From Chionoecetes opilio (lineage: Eukaryota > Arthropoda > Malacostraca > Decapoda > Majidae), in NCBI GenBank assembly GCA_016584305.1, contig JACEEZ010013560.1, positions 555,899 to 619,898 of the forward strand: DNA of 64,000 nucleotides, in the 5' to 3' direction. The notes below the pieces were generated by a model. That model searched no databases. It saw only the letters and a program-made list of their open reading frames with translations, and was not told the DNA's origin. Below are positions 24,219-35,482 of the stretch, in pieces. How positions within the stretch are numbered: position 1 is the first letter of the stretch; each line of letters opens with the position of its first letter. Both the position numbers and the translations under genes were made by a program.

Positions 24219-24578
24219 CCAGTTCACTAGGTCACCGTCACCCTCAACCTCATCCCGTGACTAATTTGTCACTTGGACGGACGAATCCAACATTTCCGAT
24301 TTTTGTCAGATCAGGAGAAATTCCTGCAATCCAAACACCATATTCATATATTCGGGAAAGCCAGGGTGATAAAACATACAAGTTGTTAGTAGATCATAAA
24401 TAAGATAATATTCAACGAAAGGAATATCTATATCTACATGATCTATGTAGTAGTATAAATCGTGTTCTACTGACCTAATAGTAGAAATATGCTAATATTT
24501 CGAAAACACAGGGAACCAACTGCGTCAATCAGGCACTGCAGTTGTCCATTATAGTACTTTTTAGAGATTAATTTAAAT

Positions 24579-24580
<2 letters not shown>
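24217..24580. other. Non-coding, nothing recognised
   Basis: Single-copy-looking spacer between dinucleotide arrays. Confidence 0.3.
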
Positions 24581-24637
<57 letters not shown>

Positions 24638-24778
24638 GGGGCGTATCTACATTTATCTAGTCTTTCTTTCAACTGGTGCACATTCTTTGCCGATATTACC
24701 TCCTCATTTTGTCCATTCCAAACTTATACAATTCTATAAGGGAAGCTGTACTTCTTTATGTTGTTCAAGCATCTCCCA

Positions 24779-24831
<53 letters not shown>

Positions 24832-24893
24832 TGTGTGTGTGTGTGTGTGTCTGTGAATGCGTGTGTGTGTGTGAGAGTGTGTGTGTGTGACAT
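24581..24893. repeat. Two (GT)n arrays
   Basis: GT arrays at 24581-24635 and 24781-24893, separated by 145 bp of unique sequence. Confidence 0.9.
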
Positions 24894-24969
24894 ACGAGGT
24901 CGCCTACCTCACATTCCGCATTGTTGTATAAACTGCTACCGCGTAAACAAAGTTGTGGTGCCATTATTA

Positions 24970-25181
24970 TGCGACGGATGGCGGCGGCTTCACAGGAACG
25001 CTTGGCCTCGCTGCAGCCTAGGCGGAAGCATACTGTGGTAGTCCCTTCAAATGATAAACTTCCTGTGGTTTATTCAAAAGTGGAAACCTACAATCACCTC
25101 GATACCGCACTTTATATGTGGCTTTGGGCAAAGAAAAGCGCAACGGGCCAGTCGGTATATAACTATTGCAACCATCAATAA
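24970..25181 (+). pseudogene. Possible pogo/CENP-B-type transposase N-terminal fragment
   Basis: A frame of about 70 codons from an internal ATG reads RRKHTVVV and then YNHLDTALYMWLWAKKSATGQSV before a TAA. The pattern 'LD/VD-x-ALY-x-W-(x)n-K/R-S-x-GxxV' resembles the second helix-turn-helix of CENP-B/pogo-like transposases. The fragment is short, the downstream DDE domain is absent and no TIRs were found, so this is tentative. It could be a chance or unrelated frame. Confidence 0.35.
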
Positions 25182-25393
25182 TATCTATCTACGCCGATAA
25201 CTACTTTTAGAAGCCTATCGCTCATATGGACCAAAAGTAAAGACTGGTAATAATCATACTACTGTAGCTGTTCCTGCTCTAAATGCTTTCCATGCGTTAG
25301 CTACTACTACCACAACCTATGGTAGCTACCTAGATTACAGAGGGCAGCGTCAAATCTATTTATGGACGCCATGTTGAACCCTTTCGCCGCGCC
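25182..25393. other. Short spacer
   Basis: Nothing recognised. Confidence 0.3.
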
Positions 25394-25394
25394 G

Positions 25395-25422
<28 letters not shown>
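25394..25422. repeat. (CT)n microsatellite
   Basis: About 14 CT units. Confidence 0.9.
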
Positions 25423-25426
<4 letters not shown>

Positions 25427-25511
25427 ATATATATATTTAATTATTGACCGAGCGAAGCTCGCTGTCGCTTACCATAAGACCCGTGGAACCAAGTTTCCGC
25501 CAAAAAGTGTA

Positions 25512-25760
25512 TAACTACTCCTAAATATTGTCGGATTGAGCTGAAATTTGACATGTAAGTAGTGCTGTCAAAATCAATGGGGGTCGTCGGAAGATTTTTT
25601 TTGCGTAAAACAAGCCCTTAATGAGTAATTAGCGTAAACTACTCCTAATTATTGTCGGATTGAGCTGACATTCGACATCCAAGTAGTGCTGTCAAAATCA
25701 ATGGGGGTTTGTACAACAAACTTTTTGCATAGAACAAGCCCTTAATGAGTAATTCACGTA
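25512..25760. repeat. Tandem duplication, about 123-bp unit
   Basis: Two similar units (25512-25634 and 25637-25760) share TATTGTCGGATTGAGCTGA, TAGTGCTGTCAAAATCAATG and AACAAGCCCTTAATGAGTAA. They are preceded by a CGAGCGAAGCTCG-like motif (25448) and followed by a hairpin. Probably the end of an interspersed repeat of unknown type. Confidence 0.75.
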
Positions 25761-25770
25761 ATGAGTTAAT

Positions 25771-25803
25771 TGGCTGGAACGTGGCTCGTTGTCACGTTCC
25801 AGC
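25771..25803. repeat. Hairpin, 12-bp perfect stem
   Basis: GGCTGGAACGTG and CACGTTCCAGCC separated by nine bases. Confidence 0.8.
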
Positions 25804-25897
25804 CGCAAGAACTGAGCCAAAAGCAAAGGGGCCATAGGCTGGACGTCTATACTTGATATATATATATTATATATATATATATATATATTATAATATT

Positions 25898-25914
<17 letters not shown>

Positions 25915-25934
<20 letters not shown>

Positions 25935-26712
25935 AGCGAAAGTGTGTCTGTCTGTGTGTGTGTGTGTGTGTGGTATAGGTTCCGCCCCCCGTGGCGCAAA
26001 CACCTCATATGGCACATTTTTGGAATCAGGTTGACCAGGGGAAGGTCATAAGCCCATTTATGAGATGATCCGATCACTTTTTTCTTTCTTTTTTTTAGCA
26101 GCCTATTAGCGAGAATTGTGAAAACAAAAGTGGGTTGCGAGAATTGAGGAAGCCTTGATGTAGGGTGATGGGTAATGGGTGAGTGAATGGGTGGGGTGAT
26201 GGGTAATGGGTGTGGGGTGATGGGTGAGTGAATGGGTGAGGGAATAGGTGGGGGGTGATGGGTAATGGGTGAGTGAATGGGTGTGTGGTGATGGGTAATG
26301 GGTGAGTGAATGGGTGGGGGGTGATGGGTAATGGGTGAGTGAATGGGTGTGTGGTGATGGGTAATGGGTGGGGGGGGATGGGTAATGGGTGAGTGAATGG
26401 GTGGGGGTGATGGGTAATGGGTGAGTGAATGGGTGGGGGGTGATGGGTAATGGGTGAGTGAATGGGTGGGGGGTGATGGGTAATGGGTGAGTGAATGGGT
26501 GGGGGGTGATGGGTAATGGGTGAGTGAATGGGTGGGGGGAATACATACATTTCTACATCCATGATTTCAGGAAAGTTAGAAGGGGCTATCTGGAGAGTCC
26601 ATGTTTGGTGGGCCGAAGGCCCACCAAACACAGGTGGTGGGCCGAAGGCCCACCAATAGCCCTCCGCAGGAGCTAGCCAAAAAGTCCGCCCGGAGGGCGG
26701 CTTTGCGGCTAG
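25915..26712 (+). mobile_element. Non-autonomous Helitron, copy D
   Basis: The ATAAGCGAAAGTGTGTCTG start lies inside a TA array, so the exact TC end is ambiguous. The 3' hairpin CCGCCCGGAGGGCGG and CTAG (26709-26712) precede a T. It has the longest minisatellite of the four copies (about 26160-26535). TA arrays flank it on both sides, so it inserted into, or helped expand, a TA repeat. Confidence 0.85.
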
Positions 26713-26870
<158 letters not shown>

Positions 26871-26884
26871 TCATATTATATATA

Positions 26885-28600
26885 TCAAGTATAGAGTTTG
26901 TAGAGAGCTCCACCCTACTCCATAAACTGAACACGGAGTGTCGACGGATCACATCCAGATTGTTCACCCCGTTCCTAGCGAAAGCCAGGGACGAACTGCA
27001 CCACCTGGGCAGCCCCAGAAGCCTCTTAAGGATGTCATTGTGACAGACCTTAAGGTGGTTCATAGTGGCCACCTTGTACAGCGACCATAGCGAGTTGCAG
27101 TATATAGAGTAGCAGTGACTCCTGAATAACTCCATCTTCACCTCTCTGCTACAGTGGGAGAATTTCCTCTGTAGAGTATTTCCCACGACAAGAAGCTTGG
27201 TGGTCTGCTTGATGATATCATCATCATCAGTCATGTCGTGGGATATAACATGGCCTAAATATGCGAATCTATCCACAAAAGTGAGGGCAGACCCACCGAG
27301 CCATGCTGTTTTCAGGTAATTCACCTGAGCGCGTGCCGGTGATACTACCATGCACTCTGTCTTAGTGGTGTTGTAGACAATGTCATGCTTGGCAGCATAC
27401 ACCTGACACACATTGATAAGGTCCTGCAACGCATCCGCAGTTGGTGCGGCAGTACCATATCATCAGCATAGCTCAGTGAGTTGATGCACCCATCATGTAT
27501 GTGGCAGCCGATACCTGTATCACGAAGGTTGGCACTGAGACCATCCGTGTACACATTGTACAGGTAGGGGGATAAAATCCCCCCTTGCCGAATACCATTG
27601 GCAGTACTAAAGGACAGCGAGAAGGAATTACCCCACTTAACAGTAAATTCCTGGGTAGTGTACCAGTACATTAATAAATTAACAATGTACCCAGGTGTAC
27701 CCCTGACGAGACGTTTATGAAAGAGCTTCCAGTAATTCACTCTGTCAAACGCCTTTCTGGCATCCAGGAAATACAGATAAACAGGTGAATTTCTGGAAGT
27801 GTAGTAATGAATGATATTCTTCAATGTCCACACACACATCACAGTGCCAAGGCCTTTCTTATAGCTGAACTGATTGTCCAGTGTATACAGGTAGGCCTCA
27901 AGACGATGGAGCACTACTTTCTCCAGCACCTTGGACAGGGCGGTCGCTATGGCAATGGGCCTGTAATTGCCAGAGTTAGCAGGGTCCTTCACTTTGCTCT
28001 TAAGTAAAGGCACTATAAGCACTGCCAAGACCTGACTGGGTATGTACTGATGGCAGACACAGGCATTGATGAAGAGACAGAGCCAAGTAACCAGGCTGGG
28101 GGGCGCATACTTAAATGCCCCAGAAGGGAGCCCATCCATACCCAAGGCCTCACTGGAGGAGAGGCTTTGCAATACCCCTCATTTCCTCGTGGTCCACGCT
28201 GCGGAAACCCTGCAGCGACACACCACGCAGGGCATTCTCACTCTCCTCGTCCCTCACACAGTTGAGAATGCCCTTGAAATGGTCTCCCCACATGAAGGCG
28301 ATGCCCTCCTCCCCCACAGCGTGATCCACCCGTAGGGGAAGCGTGTGTGAGCCCGGGTTCATGCTGCGCACGCCACGCCAAAAGTTAAAGGAGTTACCAG
28401 ATGCCAGCTTGTCAGCCAGGGACTGGGCACGAAGCTGGTGCTCATGTGACTTACACCACCTGAGACAGCTTGAATCTGGCCCTGGTGCTCCTCATCCTCT
28501 TAGCCTAATGTCAAGGCTTTGAGGATCAAAGGGAACACGGTTGTATTTTCTGAGTTTCCTGATTTTGCTTAACATAGCAACTTTTCTTCGTGCATTCAGT
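26885..28600 (-). pseudogene. LINE-C: RT and C-terminal region
   Basis: On the minus strand: FNFWRGVRSMNPGS (near 28380), MQSLSSSEALGMDGLPSGAF (28172), NYRPIAIATALSK, DARKAFDRVNYWKL, GIRQGGILSPYLYN and the intact YADDMVL (near 27460). A one-base frameshift directly after YADDMVL moves the continuation (LINVCQVYAAKHD ... HVISHDM ... LPRWCSSSLAFAR) to another frame. It stops in the TA array at 26880, so the 3' end is lost. Sequence to about 28600 may still be coding. The family differs from LINE-A, B, D and E. Confidence 0.8.
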
Positions 28601-29068
28601 GCCATTCACATGATAAATTTTCACAATACGTTACACTCCCTATCATATTATATACATATTCATATAACATCTTATAACATCAATTAACATCCTATAACAA
28701 TATTAAAAGCTGCTTAAAAAACTTGACTTTATCTGCATTATAATAGCGTAGAGTTCATTTATTATTAATAAAGTGGCCATGGCCTTAGTCTGGTCTTTCT
28801 GAGAATCTCTCTCAGAAAATGTGCACCTCCTCGCGTGTGTCCCCGCCTTCTATATTTATTTATTGAGTGACAACTCTCTCCTACTGTAAGGTGCCTTCCC
28901 TATGTACAATTATATTGGTTGTCCATACCTAGGTCACGCCATAGACTACTGTATACTGGACATGCTTCTCAGCAATAACTGAATTATTGCCTAGCGATCA
29001 TGTAGGCTCCACCCCAAATGTGCCGTTACGAGCTTGGACAACGCTTCAGCTAAGCGTCTTCACTCGGA
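28601..29068. other. AT-rich spacer
   Basis: No coding similarity or repeat family seen. Confidence 0.3.
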
Positions 29069-29172
29069 AACCACATACTCGCATAGAGAACGGGAATATG
29101 CCGCCAGGGGATCGATCCCGGGACTTTTCGGTATGAACCGAGCGTGCTAACCACTACACTACAGAGTACCCA
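29069..29172 (-). mobile_element. tRNA-like SINE head
   Basis: On the minus strand: a GTAGTGTAGTGGTTAGCACG A-box region, a CGGTTCATACCG anticodon-stem-like part, then the B box GGGATCGATCCC. The SINE body is not visible, so it is truncated. Related to the copies at 59278 and 61735. Confidence 0.65.
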
Positions 29173-29406
29173 CACACAGTGTGTGACTGTGTGCGTGAGT
29201 GTGAGTGTGTGTGTGTGTGTGTGTGTTTGTGAGTGTGTGTGTGTGTGTATGTGCGTGAGTGAGTGAAATAACGACTGAGTGCGTGCGTCCGTGAGTGAGT
29301 ACATGCGTGTATGAGTGAGTGGGTGCGTGCGTACGTGAGTGACTGAGTGACTGAGTGCGTGCGTGTGTGAATGACTGTTTTTTGTTGTGTGTGTTGTGTG
29401 TGTCTG

Positions 29407-29488
<82 letters not shown>

Positions 29489-30063
29489 TGTAGAGGAGTT
29501 TTGTGATGTTGGTGTGTTTGTGTGTGGTTGTGATGTGTGAGTTTGTCTGTGAGTGTGTTTATGTGTGTGTGTGTGATGTGAGTGTTTATGTGGTTGATTG
29601 TGTGTGTGTATTATGTGAGTTAAATTCTATATCATGGTCTTGTCCACGCGAGAATTTCACCAGTTTCACCCTCCCGGTGCGAGCTTGGAGCTCATTATTA
29701 CAGATTTTTGGGTAATGCTGGGAATTCACCCCCCCCCCCCCATGTGGGGTGTGTGGTGGACAGGACCATGTGGACAGGTGTCCCGGGGGGGGCCCCTGTC
29801 CCCCCCCGGGGGGACAGTATCCACGCGAATATGTCAGTGAAAAATCCCCCGCTGTGTGTGAGTGTGTGTTTGTGTCACTATGTGTGTGTATGTGTGTGTG
29901 TGTGTGTGTGTGTGTTTTAGTGTGAATATGAGTAAGTGTGAGTGTATGTGTGTGTATGAAACTGTGTGTGTGTGACTGTATGAGTATGTGTGTGAGCGTG
30001 TGTATGTGTGTGTGATTGTGTGAGTGTGAGTGTGTATGACTGTGAGTGTGTGTGTGTGTGTGA

Positions 30064-30109
<46 letters not shown>

Positions 30110-30310
30110 GTGTGTGTGTGAATGTGCGAGTGTGAGTCACTCACACTAGCGTGAGTGTGCGTGTGTGTGTGTGTCCGTGCTTGTGAGAAAGTGAGCGTGT
30201 GTGTGATAGTCAGTGAGTGAGCGTGTGTGATAGTGAGTGAGTGTGTGTGATAGTGTGTGTGAGTGAGTGTGTTTGTGTGAGTGAGTGAGTGAGTGAGTGA
30301 AGTGATAGTG
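29173..30310. repeat. TG/GA-rich simple-sequence block
   Basis: Over 1 kb of imperfect TGTG/GAGTG sequence, with a pure GA array at 29410-29484 and interrupted by the interspersed repeat at 29634-29860. All long Thr/His or Cys/Val frames here are artefacts. Confidence 0.9.
29634..29860 (+). repeat. Interspersed repeat R1, copy 1
   Basis: Shares GGTCTTGTCCACGC, TTTCAC..TC, GCGAGCTTG(G/A)AGCTC, GGGTAATGCTGGGA and CAGTGAAAAATCCCC with 59815-60025. This copy contains a poly-C run and a G/C palindrome (about 29780-29816). Both copies start right after a GT run. Confidence 0.7.
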
Positions 30311-30342
30311 ATGTGGCATGTGTAGTGAAGAAAGCGAAAGAG

Positions 30343-30343
30343 A

Positions 30344-30410
<67 letters not shown>
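30343..30410. repeat. (GA)n microsatellite
   Basis: Uninterrupted GA array. Confidence 0.93.
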
Positions 30411-30416
<6 letters not shown>

Positions 30417-30535
30417 GAGATTGGAGTAAGGAGGAGGAAAAAGAATATGGAAGTAGGACAACGACAAGCATATCATTGGCGGGGGTCGCACCTCATCTGA
30501 TTATATAGAACATTATGAGGAAAACCTTCAAAAAC

Positions 30536-30539
<4 letters not shown>

Positions 30540-30603
<64 letters not shown>
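30540..30603. repeat. (CT)n microsatellite
   Basis: Uninterrupted CT array. Confidence 0.95.
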
Positions 30604-30607
<4 letters not shown>

Positions 30608-30973
30608 AATCATCATTACTTAGTGTTTGTTTTCGTGTCAGCCGAAGTTCCTGTCATCACACATCATTTTCTTTTGCTTACTGTCCTGATTTTCCTCCTG
30701 ATGCCCCAAACAACGGTGGGAATGAGGTTAGCAAGAAAGTAATTGGAGCGATACACCTGGATCAAGCGTGAAAATTAGTAAAAAAGTGAACTGTTGAAAA
30801 CTCTTCTTCTATACGGGCGATTTTCCTTTTCTTTTATATTTTATTCTTTTAGTGGAGCTTATGTTGTTTTTATGTAAGGAGGTTTCAGGAAACATCGTAC
30901 GGGTAGGAGCATGCATAAATGATTTGGGTAAATAGAACAAGCTGGGAGAAAATACATACTTGTGGAGCATGTG
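30604..30973. other. Non-coding spacer
   Basis: Nothing recognised between the CT array and the target duplication of the TIR element. Confidence 0.3.
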
Positions 30974-30979
30974 TACTGG
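30974..30979. repeat. Candidate target-site duplication (left)
   Basis: TACTGG, matching 33046-33051. Because TT/GT follows, a duplication of 6-8 bp is possible. Confidence 0.55.
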
Positions 30980-33045
30980 TTAGGGTACGCCGTAGGTCCA
31001 ATGAAAAGTGAAATATAGATTATTTCGAATTTGGCAGGGTGTTTTCTTATGTAAAATTGAATTTTAAGGGTGGTTTGTCCTCTTCAACTTTTTGGTTTGA
31101 GCACTTCTTGCTATGCAAAAATTAACTTTTATATTTATATGCAAAACATAGCTTAGCATACACCATCTTTAAACTCACAGAAAAGCCACTTACGTTAGAG
31201 ATTCGATAAATTTCACTGATGACAAAGTTGTAGAGCGCTAAAAACTCTATCGGAAGTATGCCCTCGATATTGCCGTAAGACCTACATTAACTCCACCAGA
31301 CGCCGGAAAGCTCACTTCTCATACAAAACCGCCTCGTTTTTCGGGTAAAAACCTTTTTCCTGGAAACTGGATTTTCCACGTTATTATTTACCCAACGTAG
31401 GTGGTTTCAGGCCTGGATACTGTGTAAGGTCTAAGGTCCTATCACCAAACTCCAAAAGTCACCAAAAAACAGCGTAAGTCGGTCAAACACGTACGGCCGA
31501 AGTCCAGCTCCGCATCCAAGCATCCGGTTCGACGTTCCGCCCACTGCTGCTGCTGCCTTGGCTTCTGGATTCCTCCAGGACCTTATCGCTGACGGCCACC
31601 TCTCTCCAGACATGTCGTACTTGGTCTGCGATCCTAACAAGCTGAGGAGGGCCAGGCAGGATGCCATGGCATCGGCCAGGGACCTTGACCAGGGGAAGCA
31701 CCAGGGTACCAAAATAGTTGGATTGGGTTACGATGGGAGGAAGGACAAGACCAGGGCGATGGTGCCCGACAGCTATGGGAAACTGCACCCAAGGTTGTTG
31801 ATCAGGGAGGAGCATGTGTCAGTGACAGAGGAGCCATCTGGAAGGTACCTTTGGCACTTTGTACCAGAGGACCCGGTGCCACCTGAGAAGCTTGCGTTCA
31901 AGGTGGCTCAGGCTCTTAATGATCTACTGGTGACATACGACTCCACCGACTCACTGATCGTACTGCAAGGTGACTCAACTAGGGCCATCACGGGGTGGAA
32001 GGGTGGTACTCACGCCCATTTGGAGAAGATGCTGGGACGCAAGCTCTTCTGGAGTATATGCGTGTTGCACACAAACGAGTTGCCCCTGCGCCACCTTATC
32101 ACCAGCATCGACGGGCCTACCTCATCTGACACTGGCTTCACGGGTCCAGTGTGCAGTCTGCTGTCCAGCGTGAATGAGATGCAGTACAACACAGAGTTCA
32201 GAGGAGTGCCAGGCGGTGAAGATCTCGCAGAGATACCGGAGTATATCCTGGTCAACATGTCCACTGACCAGCAGGTCTCCTACCAGCTGGTCCAGGCTGT
32301 GAAGCGGGGCGTTCTCCCGTCCGAGCTGCAGGAGATCAAGTATGGCAAGGTGTCCCACTCCAGATGGCTCACCACAGCCCAGTCGCTCGTGTACATGTGG
32401 ACCGGATGCATGGACTGACTGGCAAAGAACTGAACACCCTGGAAATCCTAGTCAAGTACTGCCTGCAGGTGTACTTCAAACTCTACTACGACATCAAGGT
32501 TCACCACAGACTAGAGGACGGCGCCAAGCACATCCTCACGCAGCTCAGGGTGATGAGGTCGCAGCCCAAGAAGGTCCAAACAGCTGTGACCTTCTACGTG
32601 CGGACAGGAGCATGGTTCGCACACTCAGAATGTGTCCTCCTCTCGCTGATGGCGAGTCAGAGTGAGGACGACCGCAGGTTCGCCGTGACCCAGATTTTGA
32701 AGCTGAGGGCTGGCGAGAAGTATGGGGACACCAGTGTAAGACCTCGCATCACACCCAAGCTGAACTTGTCAGTCACCAGCTTGCAGACACTGATCAGCTG
32801 GCAGCCTGGCCAGGTGAACGAGCCGGCATTCACCTGTTCACTGTCCGGGGATCAGATCCAGGAGATCCTGGTCAAGCCGTACGAGGTTCCGGAGTTCTTT
32901 ATCCACACTCAGAGCACCGAAAGAGTCGTGAAGCAGGTGACAGAGGCTGCGGCAGCAGTGGTGGGACAGCAGGCCAGAGACGGGTTCATCCGGGCTCTAG
33001 TAGTAGCCCTACTAGTAACTAGTAGTAGGGTACGGCGTACCCTAC
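30980..33045 (+). mobile_element. TIR DNA transposon with an unclassified transposase-like gene
   Basis: Left end TTAGGGTACGCCGTA (30980-30994). The right end is its reverse complement apart from the outermost base (33031-33045). The element is flanked by TACTGG on both sides and is about 2.07 kb. The right end is part of a longer perfect palindrome (13-bp arms around GGC, about 33022-33050). A single gene fills the centre. Flush ends plus a duplicated target favour a cut-and-paste element. The TIRs are short, so chance pairing is not excluded. Confidence 0.6.
31441..33000 (+). pseudogene. Transposase-like protein, unclassified family
   Basis: The open frame follows a TAA at 31435-31437; the true start is unknown. 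Frame one runs to about 32405, then a one-base shift leads into a second frame to about 33000. Numbering from codon 31558: GLGYDGRKDKT (D59), then LIVLQGDST (D139), then WSICVLHTNELPLRHL (H171, E174, H179), followed by SIDGPTSSDTGFTGP, SHSRWLTTA and, after the shift, TGKELNTLEILVKYCL. Two aspartates on predicted beta strands, a conserved His block and an RW motif suggest an RNase H-fold transposase such as those of hAT or P elements (inference). Similar proteins occur widely in invertebrate genomes as unnamed proteins, as I recall. The C-terminus runs into the TIR, so the real end is uncertain. Confidence 0.65.
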
Positions 33046-33051
33046 TACTGG
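33031..33051. repeat. Right TIR and target duplication
   Basis: TACGGCGTACCCTAC followed by TACTGG. See the element at 30980-33045. Confidence 0.6.
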
Positions 33052-34510
33052 TTAATATTTTGAATGAAAATTTTGTTAAATGCTTAGTATAATGAATGTG
33101 CTCTTTTTTTCATGAAATAATCAAACCTTTTGTACCTTGGCTTAATGATAACTTAAAGACTGCCACGAAAAAACGTGATGACATACGTGATAACTTAAAA
33201 AGAGACAGGACAAATCTATAATCTTAATAGCGAATAGAAGCTAGTAAAATATTTAATTGCAACAACTAAAAAAGAGTATTATACAAAAAGGTTTCACGAT
33301 AGTAAAAGCAATTCATCTGGTATGTGGAATTTAATAAAAAAAACTAGTTCCTGACACGAACTGTAGTACTCAGGCCTATTCTTTTTGAGACATTTTTTTA
33401 AACGCGGAGGAGTTTAATAATCACTTTGCAGATGTGGGCAGACACACTTATGAATTAACACAGCAGATCTGCAAAACAGCGATACTCCTCTGATCGACTC
33501 TTCAAATTTTGAGTATGGTAGAGTGGGTGATGCCCTTAGACCTAAACCTGTACACTCCAACGCTCTAATATGTACTTACAATTATAAGTCTTAATGAAAA
33601 ACGCTTTGTGGGCTTGGACGGTATACTATTGCGGTTTGTCAGGGATGCACTGTATGTTGTTGCATTCTATTTAACATGCATCATTAATACTTCTATACAC
33701 CTGGTGTATTCCCACAGGCCTGGAAGCATGCCCTTGTCATTCCTCTGTTCGAGAAAGGAGATTCGAGGAATGTAAATAATTATCGTCTCATTTCTCTTTT
33801 ACCAATTGTTTCTAAGATTTTAGAAAACATTGTTTCTTATCAACTTTCAAGGTTTTTAAACACAAATAATTCCTAATCTAATCACCAACATAGGTTCATG
33901 CCGAATCTATCTACTGAGTCTGCCCTCACAGTGATAACAGACACCATTTATGAAAATACTGATATTAAGAAAATATCACTGGTAACATTGTGTGATCTTT
34001 TAATTACTTTTGACAGTATAAGACACAGCGTCCTCCTGAGAAAATGTGCCAAGATTAACATTGAATCGTTATTGTTCTGCTGTTTTAACTTCACAACATA
34101 CCTCAATATGTCAAACTTGAAATAGCTACCTCAGAGAAAGTAAACGTCAGCTACCGAGTCCCACAAGGCTCTATCTTGGGCCCAATTATATTTAATATGC
34201 GTATATGTAAATGATATGTCTGATTTCATCACGGACTGTACACTAGTACAATATGCTGTCGATAAACAGCTCCTTAACAGTGGCTCGATATAACACTTAC
34301 ATGCAGTTATTAATAATGTAGAAGCAACACTGGCTAGATTTAAGGGAATATTTTCTCAGAAACGGCCTGATGCTAAATGCCAGTAAAACCCAATGTCTTT
34401 TCATAGGAAGCAGACAACTAATATCTCGCGTACTTGAGGACATAATGATTCAGTTTGATGGCACGAACCTTCGCCCCAGCACTCATGTGAAAAAGTTAGG
34501 TCTTTTTCTA
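33046..34510 (+). pseudogene. LINE-D, upstream part (linker and RT)
   Basis: Frames show IIKPFVPWLNDNLK (near 33120) and KKRDDIR in the endonuclease-RT linker. The RT follows: WKHALVIPLFEKGDSR (33718), NNYRLISLLPIVSK, a degenerate TFDSIRHSVLL, VPQGSILGPIIFN (34160), YAVD in place of the catalytic YADD (34250), and NASKTQCLFIG (34373). Many frameshifts. The endonuclease is not present: the sequence begins at the right edge of the 30980-33045 element. It continues after two insertions at 34991-35015 and from 38127. Jockey/CR1-like by motifs. Confidence 0.75.
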
Positions 34511-34990
34511 TTACAACATTTGTTTTTTTCTTACATTGAAGCCTATAGCGCCTGTAGGCTATTATGGTTTTTCCTCTAGGGCTCAATTGGTTGGCCCTGC
34601 ACATTCTGCAGGGTGGTGATGGTTGGCCCCTCCGCTCGTTGGTGGCACAGGCTGGATTTTTATAGTGACACCTGTGATGTTATAGATGAAGGTCCTTTTT
34701 TTGTGATGGTCAACCCTCAGTTTTAGGCTCATGATGCCTCCTATTGTCCCTCCGTCACACTTGAAGTCGCAGTCGCAAGAACAGATATGCATCACGCGGG
34801 TTTTTCGGACACTCGACGATGGATTTACAGGGGCTCCTTGGTGGGACTTGAACTCGGGATCTTGTGCTCACCTCCCAGGCTCCTGTCGATCTCGTTAAAG
34901 TTGGCGGAAAGAGTTGCCCTCAGTAGGACTCGAACTCGGGACATCGAGCTCACCACTCCAAGACGCTAATCACTCGGCCACCGCCTCCTA
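34511..34990 (-). mobile_element. SINE-2, copy 1, inserted in LINE-D
   Basis: On the minus strand it begins AGGAGGCGGTGGCCGAGTGATTAGCGTC (A-box region) with B-box-like CGAGTTCGAGTCC. It continues through a body with CACTATAAAAATCCAGCCTG and ends in an A-rich tail (34517-34535 region). The copy at 39551 is the same family in the opposite orientation. It splits LINE-D between the LG-hydrophobic motif and YMDRYMLF. Confidence 0.7.
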
Positions 34991-35015
34991 CACATGGATC
35001 GTTACATGCTGTTTA

Positions 35016-35023
35016 ATACACAC
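35016..35023. repeat. 8-bp target duplication (left) of hAT-like element
   Basis: ATACACAC, repeated exactly at 38119-38126. Confidence 0.85.
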
Positions 35024-35380
35024 TAGTGATGGACCGAATATCTATTTTCCGTATTCGCGAATGCGAATGCGAATGCGAATATTTGGTTTTAATATTCGCG
35101 AATGCGAATGCAAATTGCGATTATTACATAATATTTCAAGTAATACACTATTTTTGATGTCATACATGTAACTGAAATATTTTGTAGCTATTGTAAGAAT
35201 TCAGCCATAAAAATATGAATGTCTAAAGTAAATTCCATTCAATTTTCCAGGTTTTCAGGTTGCGGGACGAGAACCCTCACCTACACAAATACTTACATGA
35301 TAATATCTTACATGAATAATTATTATTGTAAAGTTTACACTTTGCAATGTCATTATAGGCGATCAGCCTGGGGGGTTGGT

Positions 35381-35482
35381 CGGTATCAAATTAGGGCGAG
35401 AATGCTAATAGTGTTTTTTGGGAAGGTATAAATGCCTAGAGTTAGAAAACATGTGATAGCATTGTGGCAGTGGCAGCTTTAT
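35381..35482. repeat. Inner long inverted repeat, left arm
   Basis: CGGTATCAAATTAGGGCGAG through GGCAGCTTTAT pairs with 37471-37572 at about 95%. Weaker pairing continues outward to about 35350 (CGATCAGCC against CGGTCAGCC). The inner edge lies inside the reading frame of copy 3. Confidence 0.9.

Noticed and set aside
25448..25470. Terminal inverted repeat of a DNA transposon (GAGCGAAGCTCG)
   Set aside because: Only a short self-complementary motif with no partner end or target duplication found.
29173..30491. Thr/His-, Ser/Leu- and Cys/Val-rich frames over GT, GA and CT arrays
   Set aside because: Dinucleotide repeats are open in all frames; no other coding evidence.
31558..33092. Host gene with two overlapping reading frames
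   Set aside because: The overlap is a single-base frameshift within one continuous protein similarity, inside a TIR element.
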